Notes under the pieces: model-generated | Databases searched by the model: none | The model's input: the letters and a program-made list of their open reading frames with translations, nothing else | Told to the model about the DNA's origin: nothing | Origin: VGMA01 sp964655475 | GTDB lineage: Bacteria; Chlamydiota; Chlamydiia; Chlamydiales; VGMA01 | Direction of reading: 5' to 3' | NCBI GenBank assembly: GCA_964655475.1 | Contig: CAZZMO010000001.1 | Location: forward strand, 228,856 to 292,855 | DNA length: 64,000 bases | Translations under genes and position numbers: made by a program | In this document: one piece after another, positions 7,708 through 16,721 of the stretch | Layout: each line of letters opens with the position of its first letter | Numbering within the stretch: position 1 is the stretch's first letter

Positions 7708-9110
7708 CGGCTTCTTCAACGGCAGCTGTAGCAGTAGTGGCAGGTACAGCTGGTGTGGCTGGGGCTGGAGTACCTTCTGACAGTAATACATTAGACAAAA
7801 AGGAACACAAAGAGAGCACTGTTTCAGCTACTATTCCAACTAGTGATGGAACAGCTCATGAAACCGTTAATCTCAAATCAACTATTAATAATCAGATTAC
7901 TGTCTTTAAGGAAAATATCGTACAGCAGCAATTTTTTCAGCCGATAAGTCTTACAACAGAAAAGCAATATCTCTCATGGCAGGAGAATGGAAGGACATTA
8001 GGCTCTCTTTTTGCGCATAATAGTTTTAAGAATCTTCAGGATCAAATCCCTTATTATCCGGAGTTAATTCAAGAAGCAGAGGAGATAAATTCGAAGTACA
8101 CTTCCTCTATCTATGGGGAGAACAATAGCGTTTCAGTTGGGCACCCAGAGATTGATCGAAAATTTTCAACTGATTTCACACACTTATACGAGCGACCAAG
8201 TCAAGAAGCTGATTTTATCAATCTTTGTTATCAAGTGCGAGGGGAGAGTGCATTAGCCCAGGGATATTATGACCAAGCTGTTCAAGATTTTGAAAAAGCT
8301 ATAGAGCTCAATCCAACAAATCCCATCCCGTACCTTGAGAGGGGAGTCGCTAACTTTAGTTTAGGAAAATACGACCTTTCATTAGCAGATTATCAACAAT
8401 TTAGTTCTCAAGTCCAATCAACACATCCACTATTAATCACTGACTTTAGTTTAGGCTTTGTAAAAGGGGTCCCCAAAGGAATTTATGAATCAGGACGAGG
8501 GATTTTTATGTTTGTTTCTGATGTGGTTGCCCATCCGATTCAAACAGGGCAACAAATCTATGAAGCTTTCACATTTCTCAGTAATTTAGTTCAATCTGGA
8601 GAGTGGGGGGAATTAGGTGAAGTTCTAGCCCCAGAAATTCATCAACTTGTTAATAAATGGGATACTATTTCTTTAGATAGGCGTGGAGAACTGGCTGGAT
8701 ATGTCTTTGGGAAATATGGAGCTGATATTCTTCTCCCAGGCGCCTTAGCAAAGGCCACAGCAAAAGGGCTAAAGGGGACACAAGAATTAAGTGTAGCCTA
8801 TAGAGGTCTTAAAACAGCTGAACAAACTTTTCTCCTTGAATCAGCTGCAGGATTGGAAAGTACGGCAAAAATTTCAGAAATCGTTCAACTAGAAAAGAGA
8901 ATCTCCGAATGGTTAGGAGAGGGGACTAAATTTATTAAAAATGAAGCAGGAGATCCTGTCTTTCTTTCTAAAGATGGGAAAAGGTGCATAAGGTTCGATT
9001 TTAATAATACAAAACCTCATAATAATCCACACGTTCATGTAGAAATTAAAGTCGATGGTAAATGGGTAAAATCTGGACAAATTTACCCAACGGATGTTCC
9101 ACACAATTAG
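7671..9110 (+). CDS. 3' part of the frameshifted gene: TM segment, TPR repeats and C-terminal toxin-like domain
   Basis: The frame is open from 7593, upstream of the nominal GTG at 7671. It begins with a long Val/Ala-rich hydrophobic segment (IIGAAVVVAAAVVVV), a pattern I associate with Parachlamydiales proteins. Two TPR units follow at about residues 178-245 (AIELNPTNPIPYLERGVANF). The C-terminus (about 410-479) is a compact domain with GDPVFLSKDGKRCIRFDF, NNPHVHVEIK and an end YPTDVPHN, resembling C-terminal nuclease-type domains of polymorphic toxins. The catalytic residues are not certain. A small gene follows after 9 bp, as expected for an immunity partner. The region is AT-richer than its neighbours and flanked by direct repeats. 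Confidence 0.65.
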   Translation: MVVAAAVVVVAVAASSTAAVAVVAGTAGVAGAGVPSDSNTLDKKEHKESTVSATIPTSDGTAHETVNLKSTINNQITVFKENIVQQQFFQPISLTTEKQYLSWQENGRTLGSLFAHNSFKNLQDQIPYYPELIQEAEEINSKYTSSIYGENNSVSVGHPEIDRKFSTDFTHLYERPSQEADFINLCYQVRGESALAQGYYDQAVQDFEKAIELNPTNPIPYLERGVANFSLGKYDLSLADYQQFSSQVQSTHPLLITDFSLGFVKGVPKGIYESGRGIFMFVSDVVAHPIQTGQQIYEAFTFLSNLVQSGEWGELGEVLAPEIHQLVNKWDTISLDRRGELAGYVFGKYGADILLPGALAKATAKGLKGTQELSVAYRGLKTAEQTFLLESAAGLESTAKISEIVQLEKRISEWLGEGTKFIKNEAGDPVFLSKDGKRCIRFDFNNTKPHNNPHVHVEIKVDGKWVKSGQIYPTDVPHN

Positions 9111-9119
9111 GTTAAATCT

Positions 9120-9368
9120 ATGAGAATTTATGACGAAGATACAGATAAACGAATAAGTAAAGTGATCCTTTATTTAACTCCTGATGAGGCACAAGAATTG
9201 AAAGATTCGCTTGAATTAATCATAAATAATCATGAAAAGCATCATCATGAACACATTCCTGATAGAGAAGATGATTTTAAAAGAGAAATTACTGTCTGCA
9301 TATACAGAAAAGATAATCTATTAAGTTTTGATGAGCGTTCTAGAAGACTTATTCTAAACGATGAATGA
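9120..9368 (+). CDS. Small acidic protein, putative immunity partner of the toxin-like gene
   Basis: An 82-residue protein starting 9 bp after the toxin-like stop. It has an N-terminal strand (KVILYLTPDEAQELKDSL), a His-rich middle (HEKHHHEHI) and an acidic rest with ITVCIYRKDNLLSFDERS. No signal peptide or membrane segment. Size, acidity and position fit a cytoplasmic immunity protein. That role is inferred from context, since no family is firmly recognised. A short hairpin AGACA-ATTT-TGTCT (9373-9386) follows. Confidence 0.6.
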   Translation: MRIYDEDTDKRISKVILYLTPDEAQELKDSLELIINNHEKHHHEHIPDREDDFKREITVCIYRKDNLLSFDERSRRLILNDE

Positions 9369-9453
9369 CTAGAGACAATTTTGTCTATGAGACTATTCCA
9401 CTATTTTAGCGTCGTAAACAAGATAGGGTTATTCTCCATTGCATGTGAAAGCT

Positions 9454-9504
9454 CTAAAGCAGCAATTTGTCAGCTTGATTGGGGAAGAGAAACTCAACGC
9501 CGTA
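9454..9504 (-). repeat. Right 51-bp direct repeat: intact 3' end of the phosphodiesterase gene
   Basis: Partner of 7010-7060 (47/51 identical, same orientation, same 16 residues plus stop). Together the two copies bracket the toxin-like cassette, as attL/attR do for elements that integrate into the 3' end of a gene and rebuild it. Confidence 0.85.
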
Positions 9505-10446
9505 GATGTTGGCAGCTTCTAGTTCGGTTCTGATGGTATCGACAGGGGATATGCCTTTGAGAGGGGGAGTTTTGATGTGAGTGATAAGTACTTTTAACCC
9601 TTTGAGTGCTTTTTTGGGCTCTTTGGGATTGACTAGAGCGGCTAATTTTCTCAGTTCGTCGATGATGAACTTAGGATTGAGGTGTCCAAATAGCTCGTGA
9701 TCATCAGTGTGATCGGTGAAGGAACATTCTAAAAAGATCCCGTGGAGCTTATTTTTTTGGATGAGAGGAGCGACTCTCTTCCAGACTGTTTCCATTCTCT
9801 TTTTCGGTTCAAGGGCATCGGGGGCTGTATCTCCAAAGTAGAGGATGTAAGAGCCTCTATGTTGGATGAGAAAAGCGGTCGAAATGTAGCTTTCAGGGTG
9901 GCTCAGTGGAAAGGTTTCTACTTGCATGTTGAGCTCAGGGATGTTGAGCATCTTGCCTGGTTTGAGACGTGTATATTGATAGAGATGGAGGCGTGGTTCT
10001 ACCCCTTCATTGCCAAAGTTAGGCCAAATTTTTCGATTGAAGAGATCATCTCTGATGAAATCGATTGTGGGATCGAGACCATAAATCGGTTTTGGTTTGT
10101 CGATAGGGGAATTCATCACAAGACCTGCCACATGATCGAGATGTGCATGGGAGATGAGATATCCTTTGACGTGATCTCTAAGAATTTCTCCTTCAAGAAG
10201 CCAAGGGCTTTCTGGATCGATGGAAATATCGGAAAAATGCCCCTTTTCAGCAGCTTTTTGAATGCCGCTGAGGAGTGTCCCTGCGTCGATGGAGATGAAT
10301 TTTGAAGAGTCGATAGCTCCTACGAGATATCCTGAACAGTCAGATTCAGATGGACCTCCGCGAGAGCCAAGGACGATGACTTTAAACGCTTCTTCAGCGA
10401 AAAGTAAAAACGGGCAGAGGAGAAATAGTGGAATTAATTTGGACAT
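9454..10446 (-). CDS. Class II cyclic-nucleotide phosphodiesterase-like metallo-hydrolase, exported
   Basis: A 330-residue protein with signal peptide MSKLIPLFLLCPFLLFA. The class II PDE signature H-x-H-L-D-H is met exactly by HAHLDHVAGLVMNSP at about residues 100-114, within a metallo-beta-lactamase fold. Other metal positions appear as YFGDTAPD (about 203-210) and LECSFTDHTDDHELFGHL. The N-terminal VLGSRGGPSESDCSGYLV is also typical of PDE1-type enzymes. It would hydrolyse cAMP or cGMP outside the cytoplasm, possibly acting on host nucleotides, but the true substrate is inferred. Its start overlaps the efflux operon's last gene by 13 bp, so it may be co-transcribed. Its 3' end is duplicated at 7010. 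Confidence 0.8.
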   Translation of the reverse strand: MSKLIPLFLLCPFLLFAEEAFKVIVLGSRGGPSESDCSGYLVGAIDSSKFISIDAGTLLSGIQKAAEKGHFSDISIDPESPWLLEGEILRDHVKGYLISHAHLDHVAGLVMNSPIDKPKPIYGLDPTIDFIRDDLFNRKIWPNFGNEGVEPRLHLYQYTRLKPGKMLNIPELNMQVETFPLSHPESYISTAFLIQHRGSYILYFGDTAPDALEPKKRMETVWKRVAPLIQKNKLHGIFLECSFTDHTDDHELFGHLNPKFIIDELRKLAALVNPKEPKKALKGLKVLITHIKTPPLKGISPVDTIRTELEAANIYGVEFLFPNQADKLLL

Positions 10447-11864
10447 CTTTTTTTATCGGCCTCGACTACCCAACCCCCTCCCAGGGCTTTATAAATGTTG
10501 ATCAAGGTTAAGAAACTATACCCTTGAGACTCTGCATAATCGAGTTCTGCAGAAAAAAACTTCCGCTCCGCATCAAGAAAGGTAAGATAATCTGTAAGAC
10601 CATCTTGGTAACGAAGGCCAGCGAGGTGTAAATACTGCGCTAGGGTTTGTACCCGATCTTTTTGGAGCTTTTCTTGCTCTACAGCAATTTTATGAGAGAT
10701 CATCGCATCATTGACTTCTTTGACAGCGTTAATGATGGCAGATTGATACTGGTGAAGGAGGACCTCTTTTTGGGCCTGTGCTTGTTTTAAATTCCCCGTG
10801 AGCTGTCCACCTGTGAAGATCTCTTGGAGTATAGTATATCCATAATCCCATATAGTAGAAGAACTTTTAAAGAAATCACTGAGCTGAGAGCTTCCAGTTC
10901 CGAGTGAGCCAGCGAGGTTGATCTGTGGGAAGAAGTTCGCTCTTGCCACACCAATGTTTGCATTTGCTGCCATGAGATTATCTTCAGCTGCCATGATATC
11001 AGGTCGCTGATTTAAGAGATCGCTCGGAAGATAAGTGGGAACAGAAACAGGTAAGATTAGTTCGCTAAGGGTTTTACCTCGCTGAATTTCACCCGATGTC
11101 TTTCCAAGTAAGCTGATGAGGAGATCTTCTTGCTGAGCGAGGGCAATTTTCAACTGGTAGAGAATGACTGCAGATTCTTCCAACTCTGACTCTGCCTGCT
11201 CGACTTGAATTTCAGAAGTGAGCCCTAGCTCAAAGCGGATTTTTGCAATCCGATAAGACTCTTCTCTTGTATTTAGTGTCGCTTTTGTGATGGAAATTTG
11301 TTCGTCAAGCTGCAAAATATCGATGTAACAACTCGCAACAGCGGTAACGAGAGTTAAAACGACTGTGCGTCTGTTTTGAATCGAGCTGAGGAGTTCAGCT
11401 AAAGCAGATGCCGCCATACTTCTCACTTTCCCCCAAAAGTCTAGGTAGTAGCTTCCATTCAATAGGAGGGAAAAGGTGTTGAAACGATTAGATACAGAGC
11501 CAATACTCGGAAATTCATCGATGGCTGTGATGAAAGGGTCTTGTGTTTGGGAGATCTGTTGACGGCTGCCATCAAATCCCAAGTTAATTTGCGGATAAAG
11601 TTGAGATTTAGCAATTTGAAGCTGAGCCATGTAGATGTTGACGTTATTGATCGCCATCATGAGGTCTTGGTTGTTCGCTAACGCTTCTTGAATGTACCCA
11701 TTGAGTACAGGATCTTCAAATTTTGCCCACCAGGCATCATTGGTGATATCACCTACATCACTCGATGAAATACGCCAATCTGAAGGCATAGCAAGTTCTG
11801 GTCTTTCATATTTCGGATACATCGTACAGGCAGAAAGAAGAGTCAGTAATAGTAGCTTTTTCAT
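10434..11864 (-). CDS. RND efflux outer-membrane lipoprotein (OprM/NodT type)
   Basis: A 476-residue outer-membrane channel for drug efflux. The signal and lipobox are MKKLLLLTLLSAC with Cys at 13. It contains the two-fold repeat of the outer membrane efflux family: LAMPSDWR early, AIDEFPSIGSV, QAESELEESAVILYQLKIAL (about 220), LLNQRPDIMAAEDNLMAAN (about 286) and a C-terminal LRYQDGLTDYLTFLDAER. It is the third gene of an RND operon and ends overlapping the phosphodiesterase start. Confidence 0.92.
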   Translation of the reverse strand: MKKLLLLTLLSACTMYPKYERPELAMPSDWRISSSDVGDITNDAWWAKFEDPVLNGYIQEALANNQDLMMAINNVNIYMAQLQIAKSQLYPQINLGFDGSRQQISQTQDPFITAIDEFPSIGSVSNRFNTFSLLLNGSYYLDFWGKVRSMAASALAELLSSIQNRRTVVLTLVTAVASCYIDILQLDEQISITKATLNTREESYRIAKIRFELGLTSEIQVEQAESELEESAVILYQLKIALAQQEDLLISLLGKTSGEIQRGKTLSELILPVSVPTYLPSDLLNQRPDIMAAEDNLMAANANIGVARANFFPQINLAGSLGTGSSQLSDFFKSSSTIWDYGYTILQEIFTGGQLTGNLKQAQAQKEVLLHQYQSAIINAVKEVNDAMISHKIAVEQEKLQKDRVQTLAQYLHLAGLRYQDGLTDYLTFLDAERKFFSAELDYAESQGYSFLTLINIYKALGGGWVVEADKKRCPN

Positions 11865-11867
11865 CGG

Positions 11868-14800
11868 TTATCTCCTTTTCCTCGAGGCTCGATAGAGCAG
11901 TGTGAAGAAGAAGGGGACAAAGAAGAGAGCGAGAATGGTTGCAGAGATCATCCCTCCCATGACACCAGTACCGACGGAATGGCGAGATGCAGCCCCAGCA
12001 CCAGAGCTTGTTACTAGGGGAAGTACACCGAAAATGAAGGTCAATGATGTCATCAAAATTGCTCGGAAGCGGAGCCTTGCCGCTTCTTTTGCTGCTTCGA
12101 TGAGCCCATATCCCTCTTTATGTTTTAACACAGCAAACTCAACGATCAAAATCGAGTTCTTGGCAGATAGTGCAATTAAAGTGACAAGTCCAATCTCAAA
12201 GTAGACATCGTTTGAAAGCCCTCTCATCCAGATAGCGATGAAGGCTCCAATCATTCCAAAGGGGATCGCCATGATCACAGCAAAGGGGAGGGACCATTTT
12301 TCATAGAGCGCCGCCAAGATCAAGAAGACAAGAAGTAGGCCTGCAAAAAGGATCAGTGATCCAGAGCCTTGTGTCGTGATCTCTTGATAGACTTCACCAC
12401 TCCAATCGTAGCGCATATCAGAGGGGACCACTTGCTTTGCAATCTCTTCCATCGCTTGAATCGCCTGTCCTGATGTATAGCCAGGTCCAGGGCCTCCCAT
12501 GATTTCAATAGCGGGGTAGTCGTTAAACCGGCTCACGACGTTTGGCCCTTTTGCTGGAGAGATGGTCATTAGAGACTTCAGAGGGACCATTTCGTTATGG
12601 GTCGAACGAACATAGACATTTCCCAAATCGGGGATTGTTTCTCTGTAGCTCGGATCTGCTTGAGCAATAACTTGGTAGACGCGGCCGAATTTGTTGAAGT
12701 TGTTGATGTAGACTGAACCGAGAAGTGTTTGTAGGGTTTGATAAACCTCTCCTACAGAAAGTCCTAACGCTTTGGTCTTAAAGCGATCGAGATCGATATT
12801 GAATTGGAGATTATTGAACTGAGCGTTTGAATGGAGGTGAGCGACTGCTGGATATTCTTTTGCTTTTTCCATAAAAGCTTCTAGTACAGCTTCTAGCGCC
12901 TCATCGCCACCATCTCCCATATTTTCGATCCAAAACTCAAATCCACCCACTGTTCCTAGACCTTGAATCGCTGGAGGGTTTACGACGAATATAGTGGCAT
13001 CTTGAATGGAAAGCATCTCTTGATTGAGCTGACGGATCACAGCTGGAGCTTGAAGGTTTGCCTCCTTTCTCACATCCCAATCTTTTAGCATGATGAAGTA
13101 AGTTGCGATGTTTGTGATGTCAATCGCAGTGATCAAGTTAAAGCCAGTGAGCTCTACGACACGCTCTACAGCGGGGTTTTTGAGGGCAAGTTCACTCAGC
13201 ATATCCCCTACAGCATTTGTCCGGTCTAAGCTTGCTCCATCAGTCAATTGCGCAAAAGCAATCACATATCCTTGATCTTCATTGGGGACTAAACTTGTAG
13301 GAGTGGTCTTAAAGAAGTAGCCAACAAGGATAAGGGCAGCAGCAAAGAAAGAGAGACTGATGATCTTTCGGTTCATAAGCCAAGTGGCGACGACTAAGTA
13401 TTTTTCTGTGAGATAGGTGAGCGCTTGATTGAAGTATGTCGCTAGTTTGTGCTCTTTTTCAGTAGGTTTCAAGAGAAGAGCTGCTAGTGCAGGACTTAAA
13501 GTAAGGGCGACAATTCCTGAGAAGACGACAGAAATGGCAATCGTCATCGCAAACTGTTTGTATAAAGCTCCCGCGATCCCACCTAAGAAGGCAATTGGGA
13601 CAAATACAGCGCAGAGGACAAATACGATCGCAATGATCGGTCCTGTAACCTCTTCCATCGCTTTAATGGCTGCATCTTCAGGAGATAGATTCCCTTTTCT
13701 GAGATTTCTCTCAACGTTTTCCACAACGACAATCGCATCATCGACCACAATACCGACAGCGAGAACCATTCCGAAGAGAGTGAGGGTGTTGATCGAAAAG
13801 CCGAGGAGGTACATTCCTACAAATCCTCCAGAAATGGAGACAATCATCGCTAAAACAGGGATGAGAGTAGCTCTTGTGGATTGTAGGAAAACAAACACAA
13901 CGATCGCCACAAGAACAGCTGCCTGAAAGAGTGTCTTGATCACTTCTACAATCGAAAAATGGATGAATTTTGTGGTGTCGTAAGGAACAGTGTAAACAAG
14001 CCCTTCGGGGAAATTGTTAGAGAGGTGCTCCATCTCTTTATAGATGGCATTTGCTACATTCAATGCGTTAGCGCCATATTCTTGATAAATGGCGAGAAGA
14101 ATTGTAGGAACTCCATCTACGGCACCATCTACGGTATAACTTTGAGCGCCAAGAGTCACAGTAGCAATATCTTTTAGAAGTACAAAGGCGCCATTAAGTT
14201 CTGCCCTGATGATGATGTTTTCAAATTCTTCAGGGGTACTCAATCTTCCCCTAGTCTGCATCGGGACAGTGAGAACGACGGGATGAGCATTGGGAGCTTG
14301 TCCCATTTGTCCCACGCCATAGTCTGCGTTTTGCTCTTGAACTGCATTGATGACATCATTTGTAGTAATTCCGAGCTGGGCCATGATATCAGGTCTTAGC
14401 CAAATTCTCATCGAGTAGTTTCTCTGGCCAATGACGGTGATGTTACTGATTCCTGGTAAGAGCTCGAGAGCGTTGACCACTTCGATGTTGGCATAGTTAC
14501 TGATGAATTCTTGATCGTAGCGACCAGAAGGGGACTGCATAGCAACGACTAAAAGGATGCTCGGGGTTCTTTTATTGACGATGACCCCTTGTTGTTGAAC
14601 AGAGCTCGGAAGTTGAGCAAGTGCCTGGCTTACAAGGTTTTGAATGTTCACTTGATCGATGTCTGCATTGCTGTCCACATCAAAATAACATTGCAGCTGC
14701 ATCATCCCTGAAGAAGAACTTTGAGAGTACATGTAGATCATGTCTTCAGCCCCGAGAATCTGCTGCTCTAAAGGAGAGGCAACATCATCCGCAATCGTTT

Positions 14801-14963
14801 GAGCGTTGGCCCCATTATAAGTGGCTGTCACCTGGATGAGGGGAGGGGTCATATTCGGGTATTGCTGGATGGGAAGAGCATGCATCGCGGCAAACCCGGC
14901 TAATGTGATGATGATCGAAATCACACCTGCAAAAATAGGATGTCGTATGAAAAACTTACTCAC
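11868..14963 (-). CDS. RND multidrug efflux transporter, AcrB/MexB (HAE1) family
   Basis: A 1031-residue inner-membrane proton antiporter, a typical length. N-terminal MSKFFIRHPIFAGVISIIIT is the first helix, and porter-domain motifs such as GAEDMIYMYSQSSSSG follow. TM4 carries GMVLAVGIVVDDAIVVVENV (about residue 400) with the paired aspartates of the proton relay. The second repeat ends with ALSAKNSILIVEFA and GAGAASRHSVGTGVMGGM. It exports hydrophobic compounds with the adaptor and outer channel encoded on either side. The stop lies 3 bp before the outer-membrane gene, and the start overlaps the adaptor by 8 bp. Confidence 0.95.
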   Translation of the reverse strand: MSKFFIRHPIFAGVISIIITLAGFAAMHALPIQQYPNMTPPLIQVTATYNGANAQTIADDVASPLEQQILGAEDMIYMYSQSSSSGMMQLQCYFDVDSNADIDQVNIQNLVSQALAQLPSSVQQQGVIVNKRTPSILLVVAMQSPSGRYDQEFISNYANIEVVNALELLPGISNITVIGQRNYSMRIWLRPDIMAQLGITTNDVINAVQEQNADYGVGQMGQAPNAHPVVLTVPMQTRGRLSTPEEFENIIIRAELNGAFVLLKDIATVTLGAQSYTVDGAVDGVPTILLAIYQEYGANALNVANAIYKEMEHLSNNFPEGLVYTVPYDTTKFIHFSIVEVIKTLFQAAVLVAIVVFVFLQSTRATLIPVLAMIVSISGGFVGMYLLGFSINTLTLFGMVLAVGIVVDDAIVVVENVERNLRKGNLSPEDAAIKAMEEVTGPIIAIVFVLCAVFVPIAFLGGIAGALYKQFAMTIAISVVFSGIVALTLSPALAALLLKPTEKEHKLATYFNQALTYLTEKYLVVATWLMNRKIISLSFFAAALILVGYFFKTTPTSLVPNEDQGYVIAFAQLTDGASLDRTNAVGDMLSELALKNPAVERVVELTGFNLITAIDITNIATYFIMLKDWDVRKEANLQAPAVIRQLNQEMLSIQDATIFVVNPPAIQGLGTVGGFEFWIENMGDGGDEALEAVLEAFMEKAKEYPAVAHLHSNAQFNNLQFNIDLDRFKTKALGLSVGEVYQTLQTLLGSVYINNFNKFGRVYQVIAQADPSYRETIPDLGNVYVRSTHNEMVPLKSLMTISPAKGPNVVSRFNDYPAIEIMGGPGPGYTSGQAIQAMEEIAKQVVPSDMRYDWSGEVYQEITTQGSGSLILFAGLLLVFLILAALYEKWSLPFAVIMAIPFGMIGAFIAIWMRGLSNDVYFEIGLVTLIALSAKNSILIVEFAVLKHKEGYGLIEAAKEAARLRFRAILMTSLTFIFGVLPLVTSSGAGAASRHSVGTGVMGGMISATILALFFVPFFFTLLYRASRKRR

Positions 14964-16104
14964 AAGCTTTTACCTTCCGCTCTTCAATCTGAGGGAGTGG
15001 GGGCAACCATTGATCAATTTTCACTTTCGCATGGTTCATGACTCGGCTCACCCCTTTGCCAATCACTACATCACCTGGCTCAAGGCCTGAATCGATGATC
15101 CAGTAATCGTAATACCAATCTCCTGTTTGGACAGGGCGAATTTCTGCTGTTCCATCTTTGCCAATGACAAAGACAAAGGTTCCATTTTGTCCCATCATTA
15201 CAGCCTGCTGTGGTACGAGAAGGGCATCTGGTCTGATCGCCCCTTTGACCACTGCTTTGACGAAAAGGCCAGGTCTCAGAGTCCCTTTTGGATTGGGAAC
15301 TACAGAGCGAACTAGCATCGTTCCTGTATTTTGTTCAATCGCAGGGGAGAGGAAGTCGATGAACCCTTTATAGGGCATAACAGTTCCATCAGCTAAGATG
15401 ATCTCTATTTCAAATTCGTGATTTGCGGGGAAAATAAGCCTTTGACCGCAGATCTGCCTTTGAGCTTTTAAGATGTCGTTATCGGAAACGCTAAAGTTCA
15501 CCCATATAGGGTCAATGACATAAAGGTAGGCGAGGAGACTGTCGGGGCCAGGGGAGATGAGGGCCCCTTCCCGAAAGACTGCTTTACCCACCATCCCTGC
15601 AACAGGGGCGGTAATTTCTGTATAGCTGAGTTCCACTTCCGCTTTTTCGACAGCAGCAGAGGCAGTCATGACATCTGCAACAGCCGCGAGTTCATTCGCG
15701 ATTGCATCGTCGAAATCCTTTTGACTCACAGCGTTTTGTGTATAGAGGGGTACCATCCGGTTTTTCGATTGCTGAGCGCGCCAGAGGAGGGCTTCTTTCT
15801 GCGCAAGTTCCCCCTTCTTTTCATTTAAGGTGTCAATGTATTGCCGTTGGTCGAGAACAAAGAGGAGCTTGTCTTTATCGACCATGCTTCCCTCTTTATA
15901 GAGAATTGCTTCTAGGTATCCTTCGACCCTCGCTCTTAGTTCAACAATATGAGAGCTTTCCACAACAGCGACAAATTCGAAGTCTGCGGGAACGGTTTGA
16001 GGTTCCACTTTAATTGCAGAAACGGGTACCCCAGAAAATTCTGGGGGAGCCTTTTTGCTGCACGCAACAGCAAGAAGAAAGAAAATAGGTAGATATTTTT
16101 TCAT
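14956..16104 (-). CDS. RND efflux periplasmic adaptor lipoprotein (AcrA/MexA family)
   Basis: A 382-residue membrane fusion protein. The signal and lipobox are MKKYLPIFFLLAVAC (Cys at 15). The N-terminal barrel-sandwich half has VAVVESSHIVELRARVEGYL (about residues 45-64), then a coiled-coil hairpin (about 95-150), then the returning half YTEITAPVAGMVGKAVFREG (about 156-175). It joins the inner pump to the outer channel. It is the first gene of the three-gene operon. No TetR- or MarR-type regulator is adjacent, so control is not evident. Confidence 0.95.
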   Translation of the reverse strand: MKKYLPIFFLLAVACSKKAPPEFSGVPVSAIKVEPQTVPADFEFVAVVESSHIVELRARVEGYLEAILYKEGSMVDKDKLLFVLDQRQYIDTLNEKKGELAQKEALLWRAQQSKNRMVPLYTQNAVSQKDFDDAIANELAAVADVMTASAAVEKAEVELSYTEITAPVAGMVGKAVFREGALISPGPDSLLAYLYVIDPIWVNFSVSDNDILKAQRQICGQRLIFPANHEFEIEIILADGTVMPYKGFIDFLSPAIEQNTGTMLVRSVVPNPKGTLRPGLFVKAVVKGAIRPDALLVPQQAVMMGQNGTFVFVIGKDGTAEIRPVQTGDWYYDYWIIDSGLEPGDVVIGKGVSRVMNHAKVKIDQWLPPLPQIEERKVKACE

Positions 16105-16139
16105 GACCTCGAAATATCACAATGTGATAATTTGTGCCC

Positions 16140-16634
16140 ATGAAATTATTTGCCCTGTATGTGGGGGGAAGAGCCCCTCAAAGCAATATTGAAGTGCACG
16201 ACGTGATTTTTTGCGTTGCCTCCTCTTTAGAGGATACTGACGAGATCATCCAGAAGAAGTGGTGGGGAGTCCCTGAAAGAGTCCATGTTGATGCCTTTAT
16301 TGAATTGACTCATATTGACGGATATGCGATTCATTTGACTGAGGAGCTGAGTGAAGAGAGATTTAAATTATTTTTTGTTAACTATGGGGGATACTCTAAA
16401 AATCCTTTCGGCGAAATGCATGAAAGTGGTTTTTTTGTAGCCCAAGAGGTTAGTGAAGCGATTAGAAGGGGAAGGGAAAGCCTCTGTGGGGGGCTCTACC
16501 AACAGCATCTAGATGACTGTATAGAAATTGAAGAGGTGGATGGATATTATGTCAGCTTAGTTCCTGATTTAGAGTCTCCTTCTTCGTCTGTCGTCTCAGG
16601 TTATCGTTCAATCAATTTTTTATCTTGCATATAA
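16140..16634 (+). CDS. DUF1543-type conserved protein
   Basis: A 164-residue cytosolic protein starting MKLFALYVGGRAP, which I recognise as the N-terminal pattern of the DUF1543 family. An in-frame GTG at 16134 would add two residues; I prefer ATG 16140 by family start. A second related half may begin at FKLFFVNYGGYSKNPFGEMH (about residues 80-99), mirroring the first (FALYVGG), so it may be an internal duplication. Function unknown. It is divergent from the efflux operon and shares a short promoter region with it. Confidence 0.7.
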   Translation: MKLFALYVGGRAPQSNIEVHDVIFCVASSLEDTDEIIQKKWWGVPERVHVDAFIELTHIDGYAIHLTEELSEERFKLFFVNYGGYSKNPFGEMHESGFFVAQEVSEAIRRGRESLCGGLYQQHLDDCIEIEEVDGYYVSLVPDLESPSSSVVSGYRSINFLSCI

Positions 16635-16665
16635 TCAGCTTTTAAAATTACAGTATAGGCCAAGT

Positions 16666-16686
16666 TTAGAAGACATTGGCTTCTAA
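16666..16686 (+). promoter_or_regulatory. Hairpin in the 5' region of the RRM gene
   Basis: TTAGAAG (16666-16672) pairs with CTTCTAA (16680-16686) across a 7-nt loop, ending 35 nt before the RRM start. It could stabilise or regulate the leader. No known riboswitch fold is recognised. Confidence 0.35.
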
Positions 16687-16721
16687 GCTGTGTTATAGGA
16701 ATTATTAAAAGAGAAGTGTAT

